Assembly (NCBI RefSeq): GCF_022678485.1
Contig: NZ_JALBYP010000018.1
Location: forward strand, 62,001-126,000
Reading direction: 5' to 3'
Length of the DNA stretch: 64,000 nucleotides
From: Aliiroseovarius sediminis
GTDB taxonomy: Bacteria > Pseudomonadota > Alphaproteobacteria > Rhodobacterales > Rhodobacteraceae
Shown: positions 10,283 through 19,861 of the stretch, one piece after another
Layout of the letters: each line of letters begins with the position of its first letter
How positions within the stretch are numbered: the stretch's first letter is position 1
Notes under the pieces: model-generated
The model's input: only the letters and a program-made list of their open reading frames with translations
Database searches by the model: none
Told to the model about the DNA's origin: nothing
Program-made: the position numbers and the translations under genes

Positions 10283-11194
10283 ATGACCCGCCCAACGCCT
10301 ATGATGCTGGACCTTACCAGCCTAATCATGCTTTTGGCTCTGGCCGCACTTTGGGGCGGGTCGTTCTTCTTTGCCGAGGTCGCGTTGCGTGAGTTGTCAC
10401 CGCTGACCATAACCCTGCACCGGGTGTTCTGGGCCGCGCCTATCCTGTTTCTGGTGGTGCGCGCCAAGGGCATCCGCATTCCGACCGCACCCGGAATATG
10501 GGGGCGGTATCTGGTAATGGGCGCCTTGAACAATGCTATCCCTTTCACGTTGATTTTCTGGGGGCAGACGCAGATTGCGAGCGGTCTTGCCTCAATTCTG
10601 AACGCGATGACGGCGATGTTCGGTGCGGTCGTTGCTGGGGTGCTTTTGAAAGATGAACCTCTGTTGCCGCGCAAGATTGCAGGGGCTGCGCTGGGTGTGG
10701 CTGGGGTGATCATCATCATGGGCCCCGATGTGGTGACGGGTTTCAGCCTGACGAACCTGGCGCAATTGTCCGTGCTGTCGGCGGGCCTGTCTTATGCATT
10801 CGCAAGTGTATGGGGCAGAACGCAACTGTCTGGCCAGCCGCCCTTGATGAACGCGCTGGGCATGGTGACATGCAGTGTGGTTCTGATGTTGCCGGTCGTT
10901 CTGGCGGTCGAAGGCCCGCCCAGTCTGCATCTGTCGCCGACCATCTGGGCCGCGGTGCTGGGGATCGCAGGCTTGTCCACGTCGCTGGCCTATGTGCTAT
11001 ATTTTGCCATCCTCGTGCGGGCAGGCGCGGCCAACTTGATGCTGGTCACGCTGCTGATCCCGCCTTTTGCCATCGCGCTTGGGGTGCTGTTCTTGGGCGA
11101 AAGCCTGTCCGCCAGCGCCTATCTTGGGTTTGGCGTCATTGCGCTGGGCTTTCTTGTCACGGATGGCCGCTTGTTCACTGGGCGCCGCGGGTGA
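10283..11194 (+). CDS. EamA/DMT-family transporter
   Basis: A 303-residue hydrophobic protein of the drug/metabolite transporter superfamily with about ten predicted helices arranged as two EamA repeats; the first begins at ALAALWGGSFFFAEVAL and the second has the typical ILFLGESLSASAYLGFGVIALG ending. The ATG at 10283 follows AGGATCCGC; the frame is open to 10196 without a better start. It stands alone between the ftsH terminator and fhs. The substrate cannot be predicted; the family exports amino acids and other metabolites. Confidence 0.85.
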   Translation: MTRPTPMMLDLTSLIMLLALAALWGGSFFFAEVALRELSPLTITLHRVFWAAPILFLVVRAKGIRIPTAPGIWGRYLVMGALNNAIPFTLIFWGQTQIASGLASILNAMTAMFGAVVAGVLLKDEPLLPRKIAGAALGVAGVIIIMGPDVVTGFSLTNLAQLSVLSAGLSYAFASVWGRTQLSGQPPLMNALGMVTCSVVLMLPVVLAVEGPPSLHLSPTIWAAVLGIAGLSTSLAYVLYFAILVRAGAANLMLVTLLIPPFAIALGVLFLGESLSASAYLGFGVIALGFLVTDGRLFTGRRG

Positions 11195-11290
11195 CGTTTG
11201 GGCAACCATTGCGACGAAATAGACGGCAAACATGTCGGATTTCACCCTATGAGGCGCCTATAGTGTCGATATGTATCAAGGGATATGACG

Positions 11291-11313
11291 TTGCGGCATC
11301 GACATGCCCGCAA
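11291..11313 (+). promoter_or_regulatory. Hairpin in the fhs upstream region
   Basis: TTGCGGCAT (11291-11299) pairs with ATGcCCGCAA (11304-11313, one bulged C) about 40 bp before the fhs start. It is in the leader or over the promoter. No T-run follows, so it is not a terminator; I do not recognise a riboswitch class. Confidence 0.35.
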
Positions 11314-11351
11314 TCTGTCCGATAACAGCGTTTGAACCTTAAGGATCCGCC

Positions 11352-13028
11352 ATGAGCTATAAGTCCGACATCGAAATTGCCCGCGAAGCCAAGAAACGCC
11401 CCATTCAAGAGATTGGCGACGATCTGGGCATCCCGACCGAGCATTTGCTGCCGTTTGGGCATGACAAGGCAAAGGTCAGCCAGGACTTTATCAACTCGAT
11501 CCAGGATCGCGAGGATGGCAAGCTGATTCTTGTCACCGCGATCAACCCGACCCCGGCGGGCGAAGGCAAGACAACGACCACGGTCGGGCTGAGCGACGGG
11601 CTGAACAAGATCGGTAAAAAGTCGATGATCTGTATTCGCGAAGCGTCGCTTGGGCCGAATTTCGGCATGAAAGGCGGCGCCGCCGGTGGTGGCTATGCGC
11701 AGGTCGTCCCGATGGAGGACATGAACCTGCACTTCACCGGTGACTTCCACGCGATCACCTCGGCGCACAGCCTGCTGTCGGCGATGATCGACAACCACAT
11801 CTATTGGGGCAACGAGCTTGAGATCGACGAACGCCGCGTGGCGTGGCGCCGTGTGGTCGACATGAATGACCGTGCGCTGCGCGACATCGTGGTCAGCCTG
11901 GGCGGCGTGGCAAATGGCTTCCCGCGCCAGACCGGCTATGACATCACCGTGGCCTCCGAAGTCATGGCGATCCTGTGCCTGTCGGACAATCTTGAGGATC
12001 TGCAACGACGTCTGGGCGATATCATCGTCGCCTATACCCGCGCACGCACGCCGATCTATTGCCGTGACATTGGTGCCGATGGTGCGATGACGGTTTTGCT
12101 GAAGGACGCGATGCAGCCCAACCTGGTGCAGACGCTGGAAAACAACCCGGCCTTCGTGCATGGCGGCCCGTTTGCCAACATCGCGCATGGCTGCAACTCG
12201 GTCATTGCGACGAAAACGGCGCTGAAACTGGCGGATTATGTCGTGACCGAAGCAGGTTTCGGCGCTGATCTGGGCGCCGAGAAGTTCATGAACATTAAGT
12301 GCCGCAAGGCAGGACTTGCGCCCAGCGTCGTGGTGCTGGTCGCCACTGTGCGCGCGATGAAGATGAACGGCGGTGTTGCCAAGGCTGATCTGGGCCAAGA
12401 AAACGTAGATGCGGTCAAGGCCGGTTGCCCGAACCTTGGTCGCCACATCGAAAACCTGAAAACCTTTGGCGTGCCGGTTGTGGTCGCGATCAACCACTTC
12501 GTCACCGACACGGATGCCGAGGTGCAGGCGGTCAAGGACTATGTCGACACTCACGGGTCCGAGGCGATCGTGTCGCGCCATTGGGAGCTTGGCTCGGAAG
12601 GGTCTGCCGACCTTGCCCGCCGCGTGGCCGAGGTCGCCGATGCCGATATCGCCAGCTTCTCGCCGATTTATCCGGACGACATGCCGCTGTTTGAAAAGAT
12701 CCAAACAATCGCCAAGCGCATCTATCGCGCCGACGAGGTGCTGGCCGATCAGAAAATCCGCAACCAGTTGCGCGATTGGGAAGAGGCGGGATATGGCAAT
12801 CTGCCGGTCTGCATGGCGAAGACGCAATACAGCTTCTCGACCGATCCCAACCTTCGCGGCGCGCCCACTGGCCATTCGGTTCCTGTGCGCGAGGTCCGGC
12901 TGTCTGCAGGTGCCGGCTTCATCGTCGTCGTGTGCGGCGAGATCATGACCATGCCCGGCCTGCCGCGCAAGCCCGCAGCTCTGTCCATCGGGCTGACCGC
13001 AGATGGCGACGTCGAAGGTCTGTTCTGA
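11352..13028 (+). CDS. fhs: Formate--tetrahydrofolate ligase
   Basis: A 558-residue enzyme converting formate, THF and ATP to 10-formyl-THF. The family's P-loop [10 protein letters not shown] lies at residues 67-76 and is followed by [15 protein letters not shown]. Length matches the family (about 555-560). The ATG at 11352 follows AAGGATC. folD starts 100 bp downstream on the same strand, so the pair links formate to the 5,10-methylene-THF pool. In roseobacters this route handles C1 units from methylated compounds; here that is inference. Confidence 0.97.
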   Translation: MSYKSDIEIAREAKKRPIQEIGDDLGIPTEHLLPFGHDKAKVSQDFINSIQDREDGKLILVTAINPTPAGEGKTTTTVGLSDGLNKIGKKSMICIREASLGPNFGMKGGAAGGGYAQVVPMEDMNLHFTGDFHAITSAHSLLSAMIDNHIYWGNELEIDERRVAWRRVVDMNDRALRDIVVSLGGVANGFPRQTGYDITVASEVMAILCLSDNLEDLQRRLGDIIVAYTRARTPIYCRDIGADGAMTVLLKDAMQPNLVQTLENNPAFVHGGPFANIAHGCNSVIATKTALKLADYVVTEAGFGADLGAEKFMNIKCRKAGLAPSVVVLVATVRAMKMNGGVAKADLGQENVDAVKAGCPNLGRHIENLKTFGVPVVVAINHFVTDTDAEVQAVKDYVDTHGSEAIVSRHWELGSEGSADLARRVAEVADADIASFSPIYPDDMPLFEKIQTIAKRIYRADEVLADQKIRNQLRDWEEAGYGNLPVCMAKTQYSFSTDPNLRGAPTGHSVPVREVRLSAGAGFIVVVCGEIMTMPGLPRKPAALSIGLTADGDVEGLF

Positions 13029-13033
13029 TCTTT

Positions 13034-13067
13034 GGGCGCGGTGCGGGTCTGGCCCGTTGCCGCGCCC
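13034..13067 (+). other. Stable GC hairpin between fhs and folD
   Basis: GGGCGCGG (13034-13041) pairs with CCGCGCCC (13060-13067), with an inner CGGG/CCCG pairing. The hairpin starts 6 bp after the fhs stop. Only a weak pyrimidine tail follows (CGGTCTCTTCTG), so it may be a partial terminator or a 3'-end stabiliser of fhs mRNA. Confidence 0.5.
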
Positions 13068-13127
13068 CGGTCTCTTCTGTTACCGGTCGATCCAAGGGCG
13101 TATTTCAAGACATAAGGAGAGTGGGCG

Positions 13128-14030
13128 ATGACAGCTCAGATCATTGATGGCAAAGCCTTCGCGGCAAGCGTGCGCGAAAAGGTCGCCGCCCATGTGGCGC
13201 GATTGAAAGACGAAAGCGGCATCACGCCCGGACTGGCCGTCGTATTGGTGGGGGAAGACCCGGCCAGTCAAGTCTATGTCCGATCAAAAGGCAAACAGAC
13301 CGTCGAGGTCGGCATGAATAGCTATGAACATAAGCTGGAGGCCAATACCCCGGAAGCAGACCTGCTGGCGCTGATCGACAAGCTGAACAACGACCCCGCC
13401 GTGCATGGTATTCTGGTGCAACTGCCGCTGCCCGACCACATGCGCGAAGACCTTGTGATTAACTCGATTGATCCGGCGAAAGACGTGGACGGATTCCATA
13501 TCTCTAATGTGGGGCTTTTGGGGACCGGGCAGAAATCCATGGTGCCCTGTACCCCGCTTGGGTGCCTTATGATGTTGCGCGAGCAGCTTGGATCGCTGTC
13601 AGGTCTGGACGCAGTGGTGATCGGACGGTCCAATATCGTTGGCAAACCGATGGCACAGCTTTTGCTGGGCGATAGCTGCACCGTCACCATCGCACACAGC
13701 CGCACCAAGGATTTGCCGGGTGTGGTCGGGCGTGCCGATATTGTCGTGGCCGCTGTGGGGCGCGCGGAAATGGTGCCGGGTGACTGGATCAAACCGGGCG
13801 CAACCGTGATCGACGTGGGCATCAACCGCATCGACGCGCCCGAAAAAGGCGAAGGCAAGACCCGCCTTGTAGGCGACGTGCATTTCGAAAGCGCGGCCAA
13901 GGTTGCCGGTGCGATTACCCCTGTGCCGGGCGGCGTTGGCCCGATGACCATTGCCTGCCTTCTGGCCAACACCCTGACGGCGTGCTGCCGCGCAAATGAA
14001 TTGACCGAACCCGACGGTTTGACGGCCTAG
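13128..14030 (+). CDS. folD: Bifunctional methylene-THF dehydrogenase / methenyl-THF cyclohydrolase
   Basis: A 300-residue FolD. The YVxxKxK active-site motif (Tyr50, Lys54, Lys56) is present, as are QLPLP, KDVDGFH, the Rossmann GRSNIVGKP segment and the C-terminal [10 protein letters not shown] signature. It interconverts 5,10-methylene-THF and 10-formyl-THF using NADP. AAGGAGAG lies upstream of the ATG at 13128. The preceding gene fhs makes 10-formyl-THF, so the two act in sequence. Confidence 0.97.
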   Translation: MTAQIIDGKAFAASVREKVAAHVARLKDESGITPGLAVVLVGEDPASQVYVRSKGKQTVEVGMNSYEHKLEANTPEADLLALIDKLNNDPAVHGILVQLPLPDHMREDLVINSIDPAKDVDGFHISNVGLLGTGQKSMVPCTPLGCLMMLREQLGSLSGLDAVVIGRSNIVGKPMAQLLLGDSCTVTIAHSRTKDLPGVVGRADIVVAAVGRAEMVPGDWIKPGATVIDVGINRIDAPEKGEGKTRLVGDVHFESAAKVAGAITPVPGGVGPMTIACLLANTLTACCRANELTEPDGLTA

Positions 14031-14112
14031 CTGCTTCCGAAGAATGCACCGCTACGCCGTTTTTTATCTGTGCGCGTGGTTGGGTTTGTGATAATAGACA
14101 CTGATATTTGTG

Positions 14113-14148
14113 GGGGCGTGCCTGAATCTAAAGGGCAGGCGGCGCCCC
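14113..14148 (+). other. Hairpin upstream of the Hint-domain gene
   Basis: GGGGCG (14113-14118) pairs with CGCCCC (14143-14148), with an inner GCCTG/CAGGC helix. It ends 18 bp before the start codon, just ahead of the Shine-Dalgarno region (GAGGGT), so it could influence translation of the next gene. Inference only. Confidence 0.4.
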
Positions 14149-14166
14149 AAGTTTAATGAGGGTGCT

Positions 14167-15237
14167 ATGTCTATTTCTATCTACGGAGCGTTTCGCGGTA
14201 ACACGACGATGTCCTCCGATATGGCCACTTCCGGTGGTGTTGGGTCGACTTTTCAGATAAGTTCGTATGACAAAATCGCCATTTCCGATGGCGCCGATCC
14301 ATCAATCATTTCGGGCGACGATGTCGTAAATGAAGTCCCGAATGACCCCACTCAGACCTTAAACGGAAAGATGTTCACTTGGGATTATACTATTGCGGTC
14401 ACGGATGGCACGAACACCTATGAAATTGGTGTCATGGATTACGACCTGAACAACGATGGCCAGATGCAGACTCCAACTTGGTGGGGTGGCGGTGGCGAAG
14501 AGCAAGGGTATTTCCTTGGTTTTCTGAATGGTAATACTCCGCCCCTGAACACTCAACTAACCATTCAAGCTATCACCGACAATGGTCCGTCGATTGACGT
14601 CGCGACGGTTGTGCCATGTCTTGTCGCGGGCACGATGGTTGCAACGCCCGATGGCGCCCGCCCGGTGCAGGATTTGGGCGTCGGTGATCTGGTTTTGACC
14701 GCTGACCACGGCGCACAGCCGATCCGTTGGATTGGAGGGCGTGAATTGAATTTGCGCGACCTGCTTTTGTCACCCAAACTTCACCCGGTCCGCATCAAGG
14801 CGGGGGCATTGGGTCAGGGGATGCCGACGCGCGATCTTTGCGTTTCGCCACAGCATCGGATGCTGGTGCGATCACCTGTCGCCCGCCGAATGTTTGGCGG
14901 AGACGAGGTGCTGGTTGCGGCCAAGAAGCTTGTCGGGATGCCCGGTATTTATGTGGACGATGTCAGCGAAAGCGTCACTTATTACCACATTTTGCTGGAC
15001 GATCATCAGGTTATCTTTGCCGAAGGCGCACCGACTGAAAGCCTGTTTACCGGCCCGCAGGCGTTGAAAGGTCTTGGCAAGGCAGCATATGACGAGATCG
15101 TCACGCTGTTTCCCGAATTGGCGGAACCCACTTATCGGCCAGCGATGGCGCGGCTTAGCCCCACAAAAGGGGCACAGATCAACACGCTGGTGCGCCGCCA
15201 TGTGGACAATGACAAGCCGCTTGTCGCCCATTCCTGA
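14167..15237 (+). CDS. Hint-domain (Hedgehog/intein-type) protein
   Basis: A 356-residue protein. Residues 1 to about 149 are Ser/Thr/Asp-rich with no signal peptide that I can see. A Hint domain begins at Cys151 (PCLVAGTMVATPDG) and continues with VGDLVLTADHGAQPIRWIG, SPQHRMLV and a terminal HILLDDHQVIFAEG segment, typical of the Hint_2 proteins frequent in Rhodobacterales. Such domains can cleave peptides autocatalytically after an N-to-S acyl shift at the first Cys. The N-terminal part may be a passenger released by it; that is inference. The ATG at 14167 has GAGGGT upstream. It stands alone after folD. Confidence 0.75.
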   Translation: MSISIYGAFRGNTTMSSDMATSGGVGSTFQISSYDKIAISDGADPSIISGDDVVNEVPNDPTQTLNGKMFTWDYTIAVTDGTNTYEIGVMDYDLNNDGQMQTPTWWGGGGEEQGYFLGFLNGNTPPLNTQLTIQAITDNGPSIDVATVVPCLVAGTMVATPDGARPVQDLGVGDLVLTADHGAQPIRWIGGRELNLRDLLLSPKLHPVRIKAGALGQGMPTRDLCVSPQHRMLVRSPVARRMFGGDEVLVAAKKLVGMPGIYVDDVSESVTYYHILLDDHQVIFAEGAPTESLFTGPQALKGLGKAAYDEIVTLFPELAEPTYRPAMARLSPTKGAQINTLVRRHVDNDKPLVAHS

Positions 15238-15252
15238 TCGAACGTCGCGCGT

Positions 15253-16047
15253 CTAATCCGTGAATTTGGGCGCGCGTTTCTGCATTCCCGCCACGACCGC
15301 TTCCATCTGATTGGGCTGACCCATCAACGCCTCTTGCGCGCGGCTTTCGGCAATCAGCGTGTCTTTGACCCCCATCAGTTCCGTGTCACGTATCAGGGCT
15401 TTCGCAGCGCGCACGGCGTCAGGGGATTTTTGCGCGATGGTGCGGGCGAGTTCTTGAGCGCGATCAAAGGGGGTGTTCGACAGTTCGGTTACGAACCCCC
15501 AGTCCAGTGCTTGCGCGGCTTGGAACTCTTCTGCGGTATAGGTCAGCTTGCGGATTACGTCGCCTCGCGCCAGCCGACGCATCAGGGCCATACCCCCCAT
15601 GTCTGGGATAATCCCCCATCGCCCCTCCATGATCGAGAACCGCGTGTCGGGCGCGGCGATGCGCAAGTCGGCACCCAGCATGATCTGAAATGCGCCACCG
15701 AATGCATAGCCATGCACGGCGGCAATCACGGGCTGAGGCAGCTCGCTCCATACCATCGCGGCGGCTTGAAACAGATTGGCATGGCCGTGGGTGCGTTCGA
15801 GAAACACGCCCCCTTGCATGGCAAACTGAGCGATCTCGGGCATAGCGGCCAGATCCAGTCCGGCTGAGAATGCAGGTCCATCCCCCGCAAGCACAACGGC
15901 GCGGATATCGCGGCGCGCGGCCAATGTTTCGCCTGCGTCCACGATGGCGCGGATCATCTCCAGATCCAGTGCGTTGCGTTTGTCGGCACGGGTCAGGGTG
16001 ACGGTGGCGACCTGGTTGTCTTCGGTCATGCGAACGCGGTGTGACAT
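15253..16047 (-). CDS. Crotonase / enoyl-CoA hydratase family protein
   Basis: A 264-residue crotonase-fold protein with oxyanion-hole segments SAGLDLAAM (about 61-69) and GYAFGGAFQIMLGADLRIA. I chose the ATG at 16047, preceded by AAGGAA; an upstream ATG at 16062 lies within that RBS region. Family members hydrate or isomerise acyl-CoAs; the exact substrate is not evident. A PaaI-type thioesterase gene ends about 60 bp upstream on the same strand, suggesting joint action on CoA thioesters. Confidence 0.85.
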   Translation of the reverse strand: MSHRVRMTEDNQVATVTLTRADKRNALDLEMIRAIVDAGETLAARRDIRAVVLAGDGPAFSAGLDLAAMPEIAQFAMQGGVFLERTHGHANLFQAAAMVWSELPQPVIAAVHGYAFGGAFQIMLGADLRIAAPDTRFSIMEGRWGIIPDMGGMALMRRLARGDVIRKLTYTAEEFQAAQALDWGFVTELSNTPFDRAQELARTIAQKSPDAVRAAKALIRDTELMGVKDTLIAESRAQEALMGQPNQMEAVVAGMQKRAPKFTD

Positions 16048-16106
16048 GGTTATTTCCTTCATCGGGTTGAGATGCGTGTGCCGCTTGGACGCCGCATCGC
16101 CAACCG

Positions 16107-16550
16107 TCATGTTGCGGCAGTTCGGATCGGGACCGGCACCATTGTGCCCAGAACTTTGGCGATCAGGATACGTTTGCCGTCTTGTTCAGCCCAAACATCC
16201 GCTTCGACCGGAATCAAGCGGCGGCCTTTGCGCAGCACGCGTCCCTCTGCTACTAGCCTGTCGCCCGTCGCTGGGGCCAGCAGGTTGATCTTGATTTCCG
16301 CAGTCAGAACCTCGTGCCCCTCGGGCATCACGGACAGCGCGGCATAGCCCGCCGCTGTATCCCCCAGTCCGAAAGTCAGGGCTGCATGACCAAACCCATG
16401 TTGCTGTCGCATACTGTCGGGGATCGGGGAAGTGATCTGGCAAGACCCGTTGGCAAGACGGGTCATATCGGCCCCGATCAATGTCATCAGGCTTTGCGCC
16501 GCGAAACTTGCGCGTATCTTGGTGATGGTATCTTCGGATAGGTCGGTCAT
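16107..16550 (-). CDS. PaaI-family hotdog thioesterase
   Basis: A 147-residue single-domain hotdog protein. The segment MRQQHGFGHAALTFGLGDTAAGYAAL fits the PaaI helix and active-site region, followed by beta-strands (VLTAEIKINLLAPATGDRLVAEG). Such enzymes hydrolyse acyl- or phenylacyl-CoA. It precedes the crotonase gene on the same strand with about 60 bp between them, a likely operon. The substrate is unknown. Confidence 0.85.
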   Translation of the reverse strand: MTDLSEDTITKIRASFAAQSLMTLIGADMTRLANGSCQITSPIPDSMRQQHGFGHAALTFGLGDTAAGYAALSVMPEGHEVLTAEIKINLLAPATGDRLVAEGRVLRKGRRLIPVEADVWAEQDGKRILIAKVLGTMVPVPIRTAAT

Positions 16551-16622
16551 GGGCGGCCCCTTTCGTCTGGCAGCCTAGCACGTTCAGCGTGCAGGGAAGC
16601 CGGAACGCCACGTCACAGATTG

Positions 16623-17285
16623 TCAGCGCGGCATCGGGATGGGCTGCGGTGGATCACCCAACAGAACCGCGTTGGCTTCGGGTCGCATTAGGCGGGAAAG
16701 AACGGAATGGTCGGTTCGAAGACCACCGGTATAGGTGCCATAAGATGGCATGATCACCCGGTCGCTATCGAACAGCATACATGGCCGGCTGACCGAGCGG
16801 CCCTTGAGATGCAATCGCGCCTTGGGGTGAAAATGCCCGGTAATCTCGCCCGCCGCACCGACGCGCGCGATGTGTCGAAAATGCAGCGGGGGCTGCAGAA
16901 GCTCGGCGAGATGGGTGCCTGCAAACTCAATGGGGCCGGGGTCGTGGTTGCCTTCGATCCAGACCCAGCGGCGCCCGGCCATCAGGCGGGCCAGCCAAAT
17001 CGCCTCGACTTCGGGTAGGTTGTCGGACGCTTCAAGGTCGTCGAAACTGTCGCCCAGACAGACCACAGTGCGCGCGTTCGACGCCTCGATATCGGTTTGT
17101 AGCCTGTGCAGCGTGTCGCGCGTGTCATACGGAGGCAGGATCGCGCCGCCCTTGCGCGCCATGCGTTCGGATTTGCCCAAATGCAGGTCTGACACACATA
17201 ATAGCCGCTCCTCCGGCCACCACAGCGCGCCGGAAGGCAGCAATGTCAGCTTCACCCCCGTGAAAATGAACTCGTACCCCTTCAT
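16623..17285 (-). CDS. pdeM: Ligase-associated DNA damage response endonuclease PdeM
   Basis: A 220-residue calcineurin-like metallophosphoesterase with the metal-binding series DLHLGK, GDSFDD, GNHD and HFHP in order, plus an SYGTYTGG segment near the C-terminus. This matches PdeM, which is encoded with an Lhr-like helicase, a DNA ligase and an exonuclease in many proteobacteria. The helicase lies immediately upstream here (57-bp gap), supporting the assignment. The ligase and exonuclease genes are not in this window. Confidence 0.88.
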   Translation of the reverse strand: MKGYEFIFTGVKLTLLPSGALWWPEERLLCVSDLHLGKSERMARKGGAILPPYDTRDTLHRLQTDIEASNARTVVCLGDSFDDLEASDNLPEVEAIWLARLMAGRRWVWIEGNHDPGPIEFAGTHLAELLQPPLHFRHIARVGAAGEITGHFHPKARLHLKGRSVSRPCMLFDSDRVIMPSYGTYTGGLRTDHSVLSRLMRPEANAVLLGDPPQPIPMPR

Positions 17286-17341
17286 TCATTCTTCCAAGTC
17301 GATTTTCGGCGCTGTTGCAAGGTTTTACTGCGATTTTCGGG

Positions 17342-19756
17342 CTAAGCCAGCCCTGCCTCTATCATAAGGCGATTTGCTTCGGCGCGCATCAAGGCCTCTT
17401 GCCCTGCGCCTTCGATGGGCACCTTGCCGACCTCAAGCAGAAGGGGGGCTGCAAAGGGGGTGACGCGGTCAGAGCGGACGTGGTCGATCCGCCCACCGGT
17501 GCGCGACAGCATTTCGTCAATCCGGCCGAAGCCAATCAGCCCGCGCATCGCCTCAACGCGGGTGATCGACAGCAGTAGATGGTCCGGATCGTATTTCCGA
17601 AGTGTGTCGTAAAGGATGTCGGCTGAGAACGTTGCCTGCCGCCCCGAGGATCGTTTGCCGGGCAGGTTCCGAGTGATCAGCCCGGCGATGGTCGCCGCCC
17701 CCTTGAAGCTGCGTTTCATCAGAGCGTTTTCCGCCAGCCACCCGTCCAGCCCATCGCGCAGACCGGTGGCGTCTAATGCGTCCACCGGGTTGTCCAGATG
17801 CGAGATCGACCAGATCAGTGTGGCATAGTCTGTGGCGACAAACCCCAGAGGGCCAAGGCCCATATCCTCCATCCGCCGCGTGATCATCAGGCCCAGCGTT
17901 TGTTGTGCGTTTTTACCCGCAAAGCCATAGACGCAAGTATGCGCGCGACCGTCATGGTCAAAACTTTCGACAAGAATGCGGCCAGCGCGGGGCAGTTGGC
18001 TGACCTCACGCTGCAACGCGATCCAGTCAAGCGTATGGCGCGGCAAGTCGGGCAGGGGCGAGCGGTGCAGCAGATCAAGGATGCGGTCTGACAGTTGGGT
18101 TGATGTCGCGAATTTGGTGCCGGAAAACACGGCAAGCTTGGGTTTGCGGCCCCGATCGCGGCTGACCTGCACTTCCATCTCGCGCAAGCTTTCAAACCGC
18201 ACGATTTTGCCGCCCATCAGGAAGGTGTCGCCGGGCACCAGCGAGGCGGCAAAGCTTTCTTCGACCTCACCCAAAGCCTTACCGGATGAGGTGCCCGAGC
18301 GCCCCTTCATCCTGACCTTCAACCTGTCGGTGTCGATGATCGTGCCGATGTTCATCCGCACCTGTTGGGCCAGACGCGGATCGCGCAGCTGCCACAGCCC
18401 GTCGGCGCGCTGCATCAACTGCTGCCAGCGGTCATAGGCGCGCAGGGCGTAGCCGCCGGTCGCCACGAAATCGAGGCAGGCGTCGAAATCGGCGCGGGTG
18501 AGGCCCGCATAGGGGCCAGCGGTCGCGACCTCGGCAAACAGCGCATCTGCGCCAAACGGCGCGGCGCAGGCGGTGATCAGGATGTGCTGGCACAGCACGT
18601 CACGCGGGCCGGGGCCGCGCGGGTCGCCGTCAAGGTCATGGGCCAGAACGGCCTCGATCGCGGCGTGACATTCGATGACTTCCCACCGGTTTGCGGGCAG
18701 GATGAGGGCCTTGGATGGTGCGTTATAGCGGTGATTGGCCCGCCCGATCCGCTGCACAAGGCGTTTGACGTTTTTCGGGGCGCCCACCTGAATGACCAGA
18801 TCAACATCGCCCCAATCCAGCCCAAGGTCTAGCGACCCGGTGCAGACGACAGCGCGCAGTGTGCCTGCGACCATCGCGGCCTCGACCTTCTTGCGTTGTT
18901 CCAGTGCCAGCGACCCGTGGTGAATGCCAATGGGAAGTGCGGCGTCATTGGCCATCCATAATTCGTGGAAGAAGATCTCGGCCTGCGCGCGGGTGTTGTG
19001 AAAAATGAGTGTGGTGTTGTGCTTTGCCACCTCGTTCAACACCTCCCGGATGGCGTATCGCCCGCCACCGCCTGACCACGGGGGCCGGGCGTCGGTGGCC
19101 AGCATGGCAATATCTGGTGCCGGGCCGGGGTCAGCGTGAAGGATTTTGCATAGGGTCGGATACGGGGCCAGAAAACGCGCCAGCGCGGGCGGATCTTCGA
19201 CCGTGGCCGACAAACCGACCCGCCTGAGGACAGGGCAAAGCGCCTGTAGCCGTGACAGGCACAACATCAATTGATCGCCGCGCTTGCTGTCCGCCAGCGC
19301 GTGCAATTCATCCACCACGACACGTTTAAGGCCGGCAAACATCCGCGGCGCGTCCTCGTAGCTGAGCAAGAGGGCAAGGCTTTCGGGTGTCGTCAGCAGA
19401 ATATGCGGCGGGTCGGCGCGTTGGGCTTTTTTACGGGCCTGGGTGGTGTCGCCCGACCGATCTTCGACCCGGATCGGCAGGCCCATCTCGTCAATCGGGG
19501 CAGTCAGGTTGCGCCGCATGTCGGCAGCCAGCGCCTTCAAAGGCGAGATATAAAGCGTGTGCAAACCGGGCGGTGGGGCTGTGCCCAGTTCGACCAGTGT
19601 CGGAAGGAACCCAGCCAAGGTTTTGCCACCGCCCGTGGGTGCAATCAGCATCACGGCGGGTGCATCTGCAGCGCCCAGCATTGCCAACTGGTGCGGATGA
19701 GGGTGCCAGCCGCGCCGGGCGAACCATTTTTCGAAGGTGGGGGGCAGGGTGGTCAT
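17342..19756 (-). CDS. Ligase-associated DEXH-box DNA helicase (Lhr-like)
   Basis: An 804-residue superfamily 2 helicase. Visible motifs are Walker A APTGGGKT near the N-terminus, the DEXH box DELHALAD, LSATVED (motif III), and QRIGRANH (motif VI), followed by an Lhr-type C-terminal region and DUF4145-like tail segments. Length fits the roughly 800-residue ligase-associated class, shorter than full Lhr (about 1,500). The start at 19756 (MTTLPPTFEKWF) is preferred; the frame extends to 19828 with unconserved residues. It is transcribed ahead of pdeM and likely unwinds damaged DNA for the associated nuclease. Confidence 0.88.
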   Translation of the reverse strand: MTTLPPTFEKWFARRGWHPHPHQLAMLGAADAPAVMLIAPTGGGKTLAGFLPTLVELGTAPPPGLHTLYISPLKALAADMRRNLTAPIDEMGLPIRVEDRSGDTTQARKKAQRADPPHILLTTPESLALLLSYEDAPRMFAGLKRVVVDELHALADSKRGDQLMLCLSRLQALCPVLRRVGLSATVEDPPALARFLAPYPTLCKILHADPGPAPDIAMLATDARPPWSGGGGRYAIREVLNEVAKHNTTLIFHNTRAQAEIFFHELWMANDAALPIGIHHGSLALEQRKKVEAAMVAGTLRAVVCTGSLDLGLDWGDVDLVIQVGAPKNVKRLVQRIGRANHRYNAPSKALILPANRWEVIECHAAIEAVLAHDLDGDPRGPGPRDVLCQHILITACAAPFGADALFAEVATAGPYAGLTRADFDACLDFVATGGYALRAYDRWQQLMQRADGLWQLRDPRLAQQVRMNIGTIIDTDRLKVRMKGRSGTSSGKALGEVEESFAASLVPGDTFLMGGKIVRFESLREMEVQVSRDRGRKPKLAVFSGTKFATSTQLSDRILDLLHRSPLPDLPRHTLDWIALQREVSQLPRAGRILVESFDHDGRAHTCVYGFAGKNAQQTLGLMITRRMEDMGLGPLGFVATDYATLIWSISHLDNPVDALDATGLRDGLDGWLAENALMKRSFKGAATIAGLITRNLPGKRSSGRQATFSADILYDTLRKYDPDHLLLSITRVEAMRGLIGFGRIDEMLSRTGGRIDHVRSDRVTPFAAPLLLEVGKVPIEGAGQEALMRAEANRLMIEAGLA

Positions 19757-19814
19757 GGCGCGAAGATAGGGAATACGGCGGTGCGTGAACATGCCTGAAA
19801 TACATGCGCGCACG

Positions 19815-19843
19815 AAAAAGGGCGACACGCCATGTCGCCCTTT
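19815..19843 (-). terminator. Terminator after the AAA ATPase gene
   Basis: An 11-bp perfect stem (19817-19827 with 19833-19843, core AAAGGGCGACA) around a 5-nt loop; on the minus strand it ends in TTTTTC, 19 bp after the ATPase stop codon. It separates this gene from the helicase/pdeM operon. Confidence 0.85.
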
Positions 19844-19861
19844 GCACTGAAATGCGGCGTA

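Noticed and set aside
8880-10295. A 471-codon minus-strand frame opposite ftsH
   Set aside because: Antisense shadow of a highly conserved gene; no RBS and no family resemblance.
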